Assembly (NCBI RefSeq): GCF_004138135.1
Contig: NZ_RYFD01000038.1
Span: forward strand, 1 to 44,080
From: Candidatus Oscillochloris fontis
GTDB taxonomy: Bacteria; Chloroflexota; Chloroflexia; Chloroflexales; Chloroflexaceae
Reading direction: 5' to 3'
Length of the DNA stretch: 44,080 nt
The notes under the pieces were generated by a model. The model ran no database searches. It was not told the origin of the DNA and saw only the letters and a list, made by a program, of their open reading frames with translations. A program made the translations under genes and the position numbers. Positions 7,603 to 16,268 of the stretch are shown here, piece by piece. Every line of letters starts with the position of its first letter. Position 1 is the first letter of the stretch.

Positions 7603-9537
7603 GTGGCCGAGTCCCCTGAGATGGTTGCCCCTAATACCAGTGAGATCTACCACCCCAATGCGTCCATCGTTGAGCAGAGCAATGTGATGGCTTATGCACG
7701 CAGCAAGGGTATCGAGAGCTATGAAGAGTTGCACAAGTGGACGCTAGAGCACAACGAAGAGTTCTGGGTCGACATGGCCAACGAGTTGGAGTGGTATGCA
7801 CCTTGGGAGAAAGTTCTCGACGACAGCAATAAGCCCTTCTACAAGTGGTTCACCGGCTCCAAGACCAATATTGTCCACAATGCGATCGATCGCCACCTCA
7901 AGACTTGGCGCAAGAATAAGCTGGCGCTGATCTGGGAGGGTGAGGATGGCTCGCATCGCACCTTCTCCTTCTTTGCGCTCAACCGCGAAGTGAGTAAGAT
8001 CGCCAACGTGCTGAAGAGCATGGGTGTCAAGAAGGGTGATATTGTCACCATCTACATGCCGCGCATCCCAGAACTGATGTTCAGCATGCTCGCATGTGCC
8101 AAGATCGGTGCTGCGCACTCGGTGGTGTATGGTGGCTTCTCCGAGGCCGCATTGGCCGACCGTCTGGCTGATGCGAAGAGCAAGGTGCTGATCACCGCCG
8201 ATGGCGGCTTCATGCGCAACAAGGTCATTGAGCTGAAGAAGATTGTGGACGAGGCACTGTCGCGCACCCCCACGGTTCAGACCTGTCTGGTCTTCAAGCG
8301 CACCGGCCATGCCGTCGAGATGGTGCAGGGCCGCGATCTCTGGATGCACGATCTGCTCAACCTGCCAATCGCCAACACCTACTGCCCGACCGAGGAGATG
8401 GATGCTGAGGATATGCTCTTCATCCTCTACACCTCCGGTACTACCGGCAAGCCCAAGGGCGTTGTGCATACGCACGGCGGCTATCAGGTAGGCACGAGCA
8501 CCACGCTGCGCTACGTCTTCGATGTGAAGGATGAGGATCGCTACTGGTGCGCCGCCGATCCGGGCTGGATCACCGGACACTCCTTCATCGTCTACGCCCC
8601 GTTGTTGTGTGGTGTCACCTCGATCATGTACGAGGGTGCCCCGAACTATCCCTACCCAGATCGCTGGTGGCAGATTGTGGCCCGCACCGGGGTGACGATC
8701 CTCTATACCGCGCCGACCGCCATCCGTGGCCTCATGCGCTTCGGTGAACTGTGGCCAACCCGCCACGATCTGAGCAGCCTGCGTCTGCTGGGTTCGGTGG
8801 GTGAGCCGATCAACCCCGAAGCCTGGAAGTGGTTCTACGAGGTGATTGGGCACAAGAACTGCCCGATTATGGATACCTGGTGGCAGACTGAGACCGGCCA
8901 CTTTATGATTACGCCCACCCCGGTGGTGCCGCTGAAGCCCGGTTCGGCCACCAAGGCGTTCCTGGGGATCGAGGTGGATGTGGTTCACGAGGACGGTTCG
9001 CCCTGTGCCCCCAACGAGGATGGTCTGTTGGTGATCAAGCGCCCCTGGCCGGGAATGTTGCGCAACGTGCTCAACGATCCGCAGCGCTATGTAGACAACT
9101 ACTGGTCGCGGCTGGATGGCATGTATGCGGCGGGTGACAGTGCCCGCAAGGATGAGGATGGCTATATCTGGGTGATCGGGCGTCTGGATGATGTGATCAA
9201 GGTCTCCGGTTACCGCCTGGGCACCGCCGAGGTGGAGAGCGCCCTGGTCAGCCACCCGGCTGTTGCCGAGGCGGCGGCGATTGGTCTGCCCCACGAGGTG
9301 AAGGGCAATGCCATCCACGCCTTTGTCATCCTGCGGTCGGGCTTCGAGGGCAACCACGCCCTAGAGGAGCAGTTGCGCGCTCACGTTGGCCATGAGCTTG
9401 GGCCGATTGCGCGCCCCGACTCGATCACCTTCACGCCCTCGCTGCCCAAGACGCGCTCCGGCAAGATCATGCGCCGCGTGCTCAAGGCGCGGGCGTTGGG
9501 TCAGCCTGAGGGTGATGTTTCGACTCTGGAGGAGTAG
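7603..9537 (+). CDS. acsA: acetyl-CoA synthetase (AMP-forming)
   Basis: 644 residues. GTG 7603 lies six bases after AAGGAGG (7590-7596); the next ATG at 7621 is too far from that site. It converts acetate, ATP and CoA to acetyl-CoA. Motifs: SGTTGKPKG (278-286), TWWQTETGH (W426-W427, acetate-pocket tryptophan context), GYRLGTAE, and the catalytic lysine in TRSGK (K621), a known target of reversible acetylation in this family. Its length matches Acs enzymes. With prpE upstream and isocitrate lyase and malate synthase at 26060-29125, it supports growth on acetate or re-assimilation of acetate. Codon use and GC resemble the neighbours, so there is no sign of recent transfer. Confidence 0.92.
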   Translation: MAESPEMVAPNTSEIYHPNASIVEQSNVMAYARSKGIESYEELHKWTLEHNEEFWVDMANELEWYAPWEKVLDDSNKPFYKWFTGSKTNIVHNAIDRHLKTWRKNKLALIWEGEDGSHRTFSFFALNREVSKIANVLKSMGVKKGDIVTIYMPRIPELMFSMLACAKIGAAHSVVYGGFSEAALADRLADAKSKVLITADGGFMRNKVIELKKIVDEALSRTPTVQTCLVFKRTGHAVEMVQGRDLWMHDLLNLPIANTYCPTEEMDAEDMLFILYTSGTTGKPKGVVHTHGGYQVGTSTTLRYVFDVKDEDRYWCAADPGWITGHSFIVYAPLLCGVTSIMYEGAPNYPYPDRWWQIVARTGVTILYTAPTAIRGLMRFGELWPTRHDLSSLRLLGSVGEPINPEAWKWFYEVIGHKNCPIMDTWWQTETGHFMITPTPVVPLKPGSATKAFLGIEVDVVHEDGSPCAPNEDGLLVIKRPWPGMLRNVLNDPQRYVDNYWSRLDGMYAAGDSARKDEDGYIWVIGRLDDVIKVSGYRLGTAEVESALVSHPAVAEAAAIGLPHEVKGNAIHAFVILRSGFEGNHALEEQLRAHVGHELGPIARPDSITFTPSLPKTRSGKIMRRVLKARALGQPEGDVSTLEE

Positions 9538-9546
9538 GTTTTTCTT

Positions 9547-9581
9547 GTTCTTGTGTGGCGGCTGCGCCGCCACACAAGAAC
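9547..9581. terminator. 16-bp perfect hairpin between convergent acsA and CHAD genes
   Basis: GTTCTTGTGTGGCGGC and its exact complement are separated by the loop TGC, nine bases after the acsA stop and 46 bases from the end of the oppositely oriented CHAD gene. There is no U-run, so intrinsic termination is inferred from position and stem strength. The GGCGGCTGCGCCGCC core recurs in other intergenic repeats here. Confidence 0.5.
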
Positions 9582-9626
9582 ATGTACGATCTTTGGGGCA
9601 CAGCCCCAAACCCCGAACCCCCACCC

Positions 9627-11153
9627 CTACAATTTGACAATCAACTCCATCAAGCGCCGCCGATAGGTGGCGCTTGTAATTTTTGCCCAGCGGGCGGGGA
9701 GGCTGGCTTGGGCGCTGCGGCGTTCGTTCTCACGCAGTGCGAGGTAGGTGGTTACGGCGGGTTGGCTCGTGGGGCTGAGGGTGACGCTCTCTAGAATCAT
9801 TTCGGCCACAATTGTATCGTTGAGGATACCCAGATCATCCTGGAGGTTGGTGAGTTGATCCACCACCAGATCGGCACGTTCGTTGAAGCTGGCGGCGAAG
9901 AGTTCGAGCACATAGCGCAGCTTTTTGGCGTCAATGCGGAGGGCATGCATTGGTGGGCCATCAAGCGGCATGTGGCCTTGATCATGGGCGCGCAGCGCTT
10001 CGTAGTGGCGCCAGATGGTTGAGCCAGCGAGATCGCGCACCTGGGGTTGCTCGTTCCATCCCTCGGCAGTGTTGATCAGGTGGGCAAAACGCTCCTTGAA
10101 CTGGGCATAGTCGGGGCTATCAAAGAGCGTGATCAGGCGTTGGTAGGCCGCGCTGCGCTGATCGGTGAGCGTGGCGACCAGTTCATCCAGACCGACATGC
10201 AGATCAGTGGGGAGATCGGCGCGGCTTTGCGCGAGATGTACGAGCAGTACATCACGGTCGCGCACGGCCCCGGCAGATCGGGCGAGGCGGCGGATGGCCT
10301 TGTGGATGGGGCGCAGGTGCTTGGCCGGGGCCACTGGGGCAAGTAGGTGCAGGGTGGCACGCAACCGGCGCGAGGTAACGCGCAAGACGTGGATCTCTTC
10401 ATGATCACGGTCGGCACGAATGGCACGTTCTGTGGCGATGAGACGGCGCAGGTAACGACGGAGGAGCACGCGGCCCAGTTCGGCTAACGTGGTGGTCGGA
10501 GCGGCGTACCACGGTGGCAGAAGTGGATGCTCCTGGACATCCGATTCTGGCGCGATCACCGCCACTTCAGCGGAGGTCACAACCACACCCAACTCCAACG
10601 GCAGATCGAAGCTGCGCTGCCAGAGATCGGCCTTGGTGATGGCGCGGGCACCATCGCTGGCGGCTTGGGGGCCTTCTAGGTTCAAGCGGTAGGCCGTCGC
10701 GCTTGGTTCAAGCGCCACGATGCGCGTAGATTGGGTGTGGCTATAATCTAGGCCATCGGCCACGCGCAATATGGCCGCCAGTTGCAGTACCAACGGACGT
10801 TGCTTCTTGGGTAGGCTGAGGAAAGCGGGTTCCTGCTGCGGGCGCACCCGCTTGCGGTGGAAGGCGACCAGACACGCCACCATCCCGCGTTCAGTCGGGG
10901 TCAGATCGGCGATCTGGTGGTGAAGCACAATGTCACGACCCGCCACATGATGGTTGGGCGGGTCGCTACTCAAGCCGACATCGTGCAGCAGCCCGGCATA
11001 TTCGAGCAGCAAGCGCGAGTGATCGGGCCACGAAAGATGATCGGCAAGCGCATCAAAGAGCGCCAGCGCGTGCGCGGTAACTGCACGGACATGCGAGAGA
11101 TTGACCCGATAGGTGGTCAGAATTTCAGCCAGCGCAGCACCAGGTTCATGCAT
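9627..11153 (-). CDS. HD-domain (exopolyphosphatase C-terminal type) fused to CHAD domain
   Basis: 508 residues. Residues 1 to about 190 resemble the HD-like C-terminal domain of Ppx/GppA exopolyphosphatases (LLHDVG near 55-60, the AFHRKR stretch, LRVADGLDYSHTQ). Residues about 220-505 form a CHAD domain: a conserved-histidine helical bundle with R/H/K-rich HVLRVTSRRLRATL, RDRDVLL and HALRIDAKKLRYVLE. CHAD domains bind polyphosphate, and CYTH domains hydrolyse triphosphates. This gene starts with a TGATG stop/start overlap with the CYTH gene upstream, implying coupled translation. Inference: a polyphosphate-associated complex. The HD-CHAD fusion is less usual than CYTH-CHAD. It ends convergently with acsA. 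Confidence 0.85.
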   Translation of the reverse strand: MHEPGAALAEILTTYRVNLSHVRAVTAHALALFDALADHLSWPDHSRLLLEYAGLLHDVGLSSDPPNHHVAGRDIVLHHQIADLTPTERGMVACLVAFHRKRVRPQQEPAFLSLPKKQRPLVLQLAAILRVADGLDYSHTQSTRIVALEPSATAYRLNLEGPQAASDGARAITKADLWQRSFDLPLELGVVVTSAEVAVIAPESDVQEHPLLPPWYAAPTTTLAELGRVLLRRYLRRLIATERAIRADRDHEEIHVLRVTSRRLRATLHLLAPVAPAKHLRPIHKAIRRLARSAGAVRDRDVLLVHLAQSRADLPTDLHVGLDELVATLTDQRSAAYQRLITLFDSPDYAQFKERFAHLINTAEGWNEQPQVRDLAGSTIWRHYEALRAHDQGHMPLDGPPMHALRIDAKKLRYVLELFAASFNERADLVVDQLTNLQDDLGILNDTIVAEMILESVTLSPTSQPAVTTYLALRENERRSAQASLPARWAKITSATYRRRLMELIVKL

Positions 11154-11764
11154 CAGAGTTCCTCCATCAAGGCCAAGCCGCGCTGAAGTTTGGAGCGCGA
11201 TTCGGGGTGAAGATCAATAATGGTGCGGAGCGTATCCGCGATGGCCATCAGATCCGATTCGGAGCCGCCGGGGAGAAGTTCAATTTCAAGTTCACTAAAG
11301 GGCTGCTCGTGTCCAGATGCGTAGATCATGCCCTGATCCAGACAGATCTCGGCCACCGTGCGATCCTGGTAGGCGGCAAAGATGATCTTGCGGTGGGTCA
11401 TGATCGTCACGGTCGGAACCAGCCTCGCGTTCCCAATCAGCGCCAGGGCCAGTTCACGCGCCGGGCCAGCCGGCCAAGTGTGGGGGTCGGGATCGGTGTG
11501 ATCAAACTCATACTCGGCGCGACGGTGAAGGCCATTCGAGACCTCAGCGGGGCCTTTGAGGGTCACCAATGAGCGCGCAGGTAGCTCGCGCAGCCGCAGA
11601 CCATAGCGCGCCTGAGCCAAACGCCGGTCGGGCGTGTCAAAGTAGCGATTCTGTTGATGTTCCGGCTTGGGTTCGGGATGCAGAACGTAGGGGCCAAGCT
11701 GATCGAGTGCAGCAATGACATCCATGTCACGCACACTGACCACGTATTTCGCCTCAACTTCCAT
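11153..11764 (-). CDS. CYTH domain protein (predicted triphosphatase/adenylate cyclase fold)
   Basis: 203 residues. The N-terminal MEVEAKYVV is the metal-binding E-x-E-x-K signature of the CYTH triphosphate tunnel metalloenzymes. Further tunnel residues are visible in RYFDTPDRRL, GLRLRE, TLKGP, RAEYEF and SELEIELLPG. Likely activity is inorganic triphosphate or polyphosphate-end hydrolysis; a class IV adenylate cyclase is less likely given the CHAD partner. It is the first gene of a two-gene operon whose stop (TGA) overlaps the ATG of the HD-CHAD gene by one base. Divergent to the 11870 gene. Confidence 0.85.
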   Translation of the reverse strand: MEVEAKYVVSVRDMDVIAALDQLGPYVLHPEPKPEHQQNRYFDTPDRRLAQARYGLRLRELPARSLVTLKGPAEVSNGLHRRAEYEFDHTDPDPHTWPAGPARELALALIGNARLVPTVTIMTHRKIIFAAYQDRTVAEICLDQGMIYASGHEQPFSELEIELLPGGSESDLMAIADTLRTIIDLHPESRSKLQRGLALMEEL

Positions 11765-11869
11765 AGTTCAGCGGGTCCTATGCTATACTCATCGCTTACA
11801 GAGCGCCAGCCCAACCGGGATGATAACGGAGGCGCGGGCTGACATGTATGTATAGAATACCACACGCCG

Positions 11870-12694
11870 ATGAGCCAGCGCATCATCCAGATCTCCGATG
11901 TCCCCTTACCAACGCCCGATCCCTGGGCCGATGATGCAGCGGGAACGCGGCGTTGCCCGGCATGTGCGTTGGTTGATCCGGGCAAGGATCGCTGTCGGCG
12001 CTGCAAGGAGCCGCTCACACGCCAGATTCGGCAACGCAAACCAATTACGGCCACTATGGCCAATCTGTTGGTGATGCTGACCGGGCGCGGCCCATTGTTG
12101 ATCATCATTGCGGCGGTTTACCCGCCCGAAGGTATGGGGATCGTTAACCCCTGGTCGATCCTGTTGACGCTTGAAGCTGCGATCTATGTCGCCTGTGGCA
12201 TCGGGATGGCTCTTTTGCGCTGGCGTTGGACATGGTTCATGACCATGGCAGTCATGCTCTTAGATTCGGTCATCCAGATCGTTTTTCAATATATTTTTCA
12301 AGGCAATGCGCTCGTTCCAGTCGCTGCGGTTATCAGCAACTTCATGGTGCTAGGAATGATGCTGATTGTCTATGATGAGGTACGCATCGAGACTGCAATC
12401 ATCGGTATGCCACCCGATTATGCGCTGCCCAAGACGCCCCAAGGCTCGTACAATGTAGGGGTTGAATATAGCAAACTGGGGCAGTGGTATTTTGCGGCGC
12501 GGTTATGGCAGCGTGCCGTGGCACTCGAACATAGCGAGGGGCGCTACCGGCGGGCGTTGGGCACCGCCTACTTACATTTAGGTGAACGCGGCGCCGCCGC
12601 CCACGAGATTGCGGCTGCACACTGGCTCATGCCGGATGATGAGCAGACGCGCAAGTTAATGAAGATAGTTGAGGCGCATGTGGATGCGTCGTGA
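11870..12694 (+). CDS. zinc-ribbon, multi-TM and TPR membrane protein of unknown function
   Basis: 274 residues, function not recognised. A zinc-ribbon-like CPAC-x(10)-CRRC pair lies near residues 29-46. Four hydrophobic segments lie between about 63 and 180 (for example LLIIIAAVYPP, AAIYVACGIGMALL, AVMLLDSVIQIVF, NFMVLGMMLIVYDEV). The C-terminal third (about 195-270) has helical TPR-like repeats (YNVGVEYSKLGQWYFAARLW and YRRALGTAYLHLGERGAAAH). No Shine-Dalgarno is seen before ATG 11870. A -10-like TATAGAAT (11851-11858) ends 11 bases before the ATG, so the leader is at most a few bases. Likely a membrane-anchored scaffold; it could be associated with cell-envelope or polyphosphate physiology, but this is guesswork. 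Confidence 0.75.
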   Translation: MSQRIIQISDVPLPTPDPWADDAAGTRRCPACALVDPGKDRCRRCKEPLTRQIRQRKPITATMANLLVMLTGRGPLLIIIAAVYPPEGMGIVNPWSILLTLEAAIYVACGIGMALLRWRWTWFMTMAVMLLDSVIQIVFQYIFQGNALVPVAAVISNFMVLGMMLIVYDEVRIETAIIGMPPDYALPKTPQGSYNVGVEYSKLGQWYFAARLWQRAVALEHSEGRYRRALGTAYLHLGERGAAAHEIAAAHWLMPDDEQTRKLMKIVEAHVDAS

Positions 12695-12732
12695 CGCACC
12701 CACATGACCATGGGGCTACGCCCCAAACCGAT

Positions 12733-12783
12733 GGTTTTGGTGGTGCGTTTGGCCGCAAAGCGGCCAAACGCACCACCAAAACC
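12733..12783. terminator. 24-bp perfect hairpin between convergent genes
   Basis: A perfect 24-bp stem (left arm 12733-12756, right arm 12760-12783) has a 3-base loop and lies between the end of the zinc-ribbon/TPR gene and the end of the AlbA_2 gene. A small TGGGGCTACGCCCCA hairpin precedes it. The position suggests a bidirectional transcription stop. Sequence similarity to other hairpins here suggests it is also a member of an interspersed family. Confidence 0.55.
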
Positions 12784-12837
12784 ACAAATTTCGTGGGAGC
12801 CTGCGGCCTCCACACCCTCGCTACGGGCGCTGCCCCC

Positions 12838-14223
12838 CTACTTCAGAATATAGTACGTCGCCCGTTTCTCCCCTACCCGCAGTAACATCCCGCGCTCGAC
12901 CAGATCGGCCAGATCGCGGCGGATGGTTTCGGGGCTGACATCGGGGTGACGATCCTGAAGATCGCGGTTGGTGATGCGGCGTTGTTCCGCGAGGAAGATC
13001 ATGGCATCAATCTGGCGCTGGTTGAGGCCCAGACGCACCCACGCACGGGTATCTATCGTGTCAGGGCCGCGATCTTCAAGCAGTTGGCCCTGGAGCGTGA
13101 CCAGAAAACCCGCCGCTGTTTCGCGGAACTGGGGTGGTGGCAGACCGGCATCCTCCATGTGGCGCAGCATGCGGTCAATGCCATAGCCGAGGCGCTCGAT
13201 CAGGCCCAGATCGGCCAACACCTGCACGATGCTCTCGTTGCGAGAGAAGCGTTCAACCACGATATTCTCAAGCGTTACGTGGCCGGGCAGCCGCCCCGGT
13301 GAGTAGCATTCCAGGCGATCCGCAAAGAGACCAATCCGCACCCCCTCGCCACGCACGCTATAGTCGCGGTGAGCCACCGCATTCACCAGCGCCTCGCGCA
13401 CCGCAGCGGGCGGAAACTGGGTCCAGTCGTGGCGTTCGAGGCCGACCATGCGGCTGCCCTTGCGCATATGCTCGCTGAGCCAGCGTTCGGCGCGGCGGAT
13501 GGCTTCGGGCAGGGTATCGCGCACATCTTCGCGCTCAAAGGCATCGCCCATATCGCGGCCCTGGTAGTGAACCAGAGTGATCTCGGCTTGGGGATAACGC
13601 ACTTCAACACTGTGCGCAAAGAGGAGCAACCCGGCATTCGTCGGCAGCGCCGGATCGTCGGACACCAAGCACCCGCGCCGCCGGAGCAGATCGCGGGGAT
13701 CTTGTTCGGCCTGCGGGCCAACCCGGCGCGCATAGGCATGCACTTTATGCGGATCGAGTTCGGCCAGACTGACAGCGGGGGGCGTGCTGCGATCCCAGGC
13801 GACATCGCCACGGGCGATCAGGAGGCGGCGCAGCGCATCGGGGGCGAGGGGTTGGTTGGTGGCGGCAGAGCGGGCCAGATACTTGCCGTGTAGGCTATAG
13901 ACCTGGGCCAACCCGGTGGGGATACGACAGAGGAGCAGATCATGATCGGCGTAGCGGATATGATGCGGCAAGGGCAGGATGAGCGGGGGGGTACAGGCCA
14001 GCGCCGCTTCGAGGAGCAGTTCGTGGGCGGCAGCAAGATCGCTCAGCCCTTCAAGCTTGGGTTTGGTGTGGCCACTCACCCCTAAGAGCAGATCGCCACC
14101 CTGCGCATTGGCAAAGGCCACCATCGTCTCGGCCAGATCCTCCAAGCGGGTACGCTCGCGGGCAAACGCGAGGCGCGGGCCAGCGGGGGTTGTGAGCAGG
14201 GTAGAGATCTCGGCGTCGTCCAT
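12838..14223 (-). CDS. AlbA_2 (Schlafen-type) DNA-binding / RecG-like ATPase-fold regulator
   Basis: 461 residues; ATG 14223 was chosen because GGAGGGG precedes it. The N-terminal AlbA_2 domain (about 1-130) is recognisable from LVAFANAQGGDLLLGV-like spacing (VAFANAQGGDLLLGVSG). A middle region resembles the GHKL-like C-terminal domain of the same family (PPAAVREALVNAVAHRDYS, DRLECYSPGRLP, GLIERLGYGIDRM). The C-terminus (about 390-461) is a winged helix of DeoR-like type (NRDLQDRHPDVSPETIRRDLADLVERG). Such proteins are often called ATP-dependent DNA helicase RecG-related or transcriptional regulators; helicase activity is not expected. The nearby TATACT (14258-14263, minus strand) may be its -10. 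The amidase gene lies 60 bases upstream in the same direction. Confidence 0.85.
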   Translation of the reverse strand: MDDAEISTLLTTPAGPRLAFARERTRLEDLAETMVAFANAQGGDLLLGVSGHTKPKLEGLSDLAAAHELLLEAALACTPPLILPLPHHIRYADHDLLLCRIPTGLAQVYSLHGKYLARSAATNQPLAPDALRRLLIARGDVAWDRSTPPAVSLAELDPHKVHAYARRVGPQAEQDPRDLLRRRGCLVSDDPALPTNAGLLLFAHSVEVRYPQAEITLVHYQGRDMGDAFEREDVRDTLPEAIRRAERWLSEHMRKGSRMVGLERHDWTQFPPAAVREALVNAVAHRDYSVRGEGVRIGLFADRLECYSPGRLPGHVTLENIVVERFSRNESIVQVLADLGLIERLGYGIDRMLRHMEDAGLPPPQFRETAAGFLVTLQGQLLEDRGPDTIDTRAWVRLGLNQRQIDAMIFLAEQRRITNRDLQDRHPDVSPETIRRDLADLVERGMLLRVGEKRATYYILK

Positions 14224-14283
14224 AAGGCTCCCCTCCAAGCACTGCGGGTGTGTGGGTAGTATACCAGAATTCGCCCGAATGTG

Positions 14284-15774
14284 CTAGAGTAATGGACGCC
14301 GCTGTGCCCATGGGCGGGCGCGTTCAAGCTGGCCAGCGAGACGGAAGAGAGTGGCTTCATCGCCATAGCGAGCGGCAAACTGCATCCCAATCGGCAATCC
14401 TTCGCCGCTCCAGATCAGCGGCACCGACATGGCTGGTTGGCCGGTGATGTTGAAGAGTGGCGTGTAGGGCATGTAGTCATAGAGCTGATTGGCGATCTGG
14501 TGTGGAACCGTGAGGGCGCGCAGCATCCAGCCCGCCCCTAGACGATTGACCACCCGGAGGAGGAGAGCTTGGGGTGGGGTGAGGGCAAAATGGCCGAGCG
14601 GCAGCGGTGGCTGGGCGAGGGTGGGGGTCAGCAGGACATCATAGTAGGTGAAGAACTGACCCACCTCGCGGGCGGTCTGGCGCATACGCCGCCAGGCGGC
14701 CATATACGCCTGGAGACTATAACTCGCGCCGAGTAGGCCCAGCGCATAGGTGGCCGCCTCAAAGTCCTCTGGGTGCGGGCGCCGCCCGGCCAATAACGCC
14801 GCCTCCACAAGTGCGGCGCGTACCTCAGCGGACACCACGATCATCATCGCCTTGGCACACACCCCGCCATCTATACGCGGGGCATCCTCAACCACCTCGT
14901 GGCCGAGTTGTTCCAACATGCGCGCCGTAGCCCGCACCCCAGCGCGACACTCGGGGTGAACCGCATGACCAAAGAAGGGGTGGTCGGTAAAGGCGATCCG
15001 CAAGCGACCCGGCTCACACGTCACCTCATCCAAGAAGGGGCGCTGCGGTGCTGGCGCAGCGTAGGGTGCGCCCACATCCATCCCGGCGGTAGCATCGAGC
15101 ATCGCGGCACTGTCACGCACGGTGCGGGTGATCACATGTTCCACGCCTAGCCCGCTCCACATCTCGCCATGATCGGGGCCGGACGGGGTGCGTCCGCGTG
15201 AGACCTTGAGGCCAAAGAGGCCACAACAGGCGGCGGGCATACGGATCGATCCGCCACCGTCTGTCGCACTCGCAATCGGCACCATACGGGCTGCAACCGC
15301 CGCCGCAGAGCCACCGCTCGATCCCGCCGGAGATCGGCGCAGATCCCAGGGGTTGCGGGTTGGCCCGAAGGCGGCTGGCTCGGTGGTAGGCTGAAGGGCA
15401 AATTCGGGGACATTCGTCTTGCCCAGAATGATCACGCCACTCGCCTTCCAACGCCGAACCATTTCGCTGTCACACGGACGAGGAAAGTGGCGTAACATCG
15501 CATTGCCATCGCTGGTAGGTACCCCGGCGCATGTGGCCCAGAAATCCTTGAGCAACATGGGCACCCCGGCAAATGGTGCATCAGGAAGCGGAGCCTGCGC
15601 TGCCGCCCGTGCATGATCAAAGAGCGGGAAGGTGACCGCATTCAGGGCGGGATTATGCGCCATAATCTGCGCAATCGCCGCCTCAACCAACTCCAGCGGC
15701 GTTACCTGACGGGTACGAACAAGATCGGCAAGGCCGAGGCCATCATAGTTAGGGTAGTCGCTGAAGGGTGACAT
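14284..15774 (-). CDS. amidase-signature family hydrolase
   Basis: 496 residues. ATG 15774 is preceded by GAGGC at the right distance; the longer upstream frame is poorly supported. The Ser-cisSer-Lys triad is complete: K76 (LLKDFWA), S152 (in SPAGSSGGS) and S176 ([10 protein letters not shown]). The S152-S176 spacing of 24 equals that of fatty acid amide hydrolase. The C-terminal part has [12 protein letters not shown], typical of stand-alone amidases of the 6-aminohexanoate cyclic-dimer hydrolase/indoleacetamide hydrolase type rather than GatA. No gatB or gatC is nearby. The substrate cannot be read from sequence. Divergent from the small membrane peptide gene at 15941. Confidence 0.88.
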   Translation of the reverse strand: MSPFSDYPNYDGLGLADLVRTRQVTPLELVEAAIAQIMAHNPALNAVTFPLFDHARAAAQAPLPDAPFAGVPMLLKDFWATCAGVPTSDGNAMLRHFPRPCDSEMVRRWKASGVIILGKTNVPEFALQPTTEPAAFGPTRNPWDLRRSPAGSSGGSAAAVAARMVPIASATDGGGSIRMPAACCGLFGLKVSRGRTPSGPDHGEMWSGLGVEHVITRTVRDSAAMLDATAGMDVGAPYAAPAPQRPFLDEVTCEPGRLRIAFTDHPFFGHAVHPECRAGVRATARMLEQLGHEVVEDAPRIDGGVCAKAMMIVVSAEVRAALVEAALLAGRRPHPEDFEAATYALGLLGASYSLQAYMAAWRRMRQTAREVGQFFTYYDVLLTPTLAQPPLPLGHFALTPPQALLLRVVNRLGAGWMLRALTVPHQIANQLYDYMPYTPLFNITGQPAMSVPLIWSGEGLPIGMQFAARYGDEATLFRLAGQLERARPWAQRRPLL

Positions 15775-15940
15775 AGGTGCCTCACATAGTTGGGAGGATA
15801 TACTTGTACAAACTATCCAAACCCACCCCCCCAAAGCTTGGATAGCCTAACCGTAGCGCACAGTGGGTAATTTGGCTATACTGAACACAGTTACTTCATA
15901 CCAAACCGCTCGTGCGGTAACAATAAGTGAGGACACTACA

Positions 15941-16078
15941 ATGGAACTGATCATCGCTCTCGTGCTCTTCTCCGCTCTGGTCGCTACTTGGTTCGTTCTT
16001 CCCGCTACAGCCGTGGATGAGCCCGCCGAGAAGAGCGGAGTGGTGGTGACCAGCAGCGCAGTTGCGCATACCGCGTAG
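15941..16078 (+). CDS. 45-residue single-pass membrane peptide
   Basis: ATG 15941 follows GTGAGGA (15927-15933). The peptide starts MELIIALVLFSALVATWFVL, one hydrophobic helix, followed by a polar Ala/Glu/Ser-rich tail ending VAHTA. A -10-like TATACT lies at 15877-15882, and a perfect terminator follows at 16108. A ribosome site, a TM helix and a terminator make a real small gene likely. The function is unknown; small membrane proteins often modulate a larger transporter. The nearest candidate is the metal ATPase encoded convergently (inference). Confidence 0.6.
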   Translation: MELIIALVLFSALVATWFVLPATAVDEPAEKSGVVVTSSAVAHTA

Positions 16079-16107
16079 GGTTCCAGTAGGTCTCTCGTAA
16101 ACTAAAA

Positions 16108-16139
16108 AAGCAAGATTGAGTATACACTCAATCTTGCTT
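16108..16139. terminator. bidirectional intrinsic terminator
   Basis: A perfect 14-bp stem (AAGCAAGATTGAGT and its complement) with loop ATAC. It is followed by CTTTGTTT on the plus strand and, read on the minus strand, by TTTTTTAGT. It can end the small peptide gene (+) and the metal ATPase operon (-). Confidence 0.85.
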
Positions 16140-16158
16140 CTTTGTTTGTGGGGTACGC

Positions 16159-16268
16159 AGAGACGCCATGGGGAGGGGTAGAGACGCCATGGGGGGGGGT
16201 AGAGACGCCATGGGGGGGTAGAGACGCCATGGGGGGGGGTAGAGACGCAATATCTTGCGTCTCTACCC
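16159..16268. repeat. AGAGACGCCATG tandem repeats with G-runs and a terminal hairpin
   Basis: AGAGACGCCATG occurs at 16159, 16180, 16201 and 16220, each followed by a run of 4-9 G (one interrupted). It ends in a 14-bp perfect hairpin GGGTAGAGACGCAA / TTGCGTCTCTACCC (16237-16268), which overlaps the stop codon of the metal ATPase gene. The GTAGAGACGC motif belongs to a widespread intergenic repeat type. Confidence 0.8.

Noticed and set aside
7744-9357. 537-codon open frame antisense to acsA
   Set aside because: High-GC antisense shadow of a clearly conserved enzyme; composition (His/Leu/Gly/Arg-rich) is typical of such frames.
11768-11869. Three-codon upstream frame ATG TAT GTA TAG after GGAGG
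   Set aside because: Too short to judge; may simply be promoter sequence between divergent genes.
14284-15774. GatA subunit of Glu-tRNA(Gln) amidotransferase
   Set aside because: No gatB or gatC nearby, and the C-terminal part resembles stand-alone amidases.
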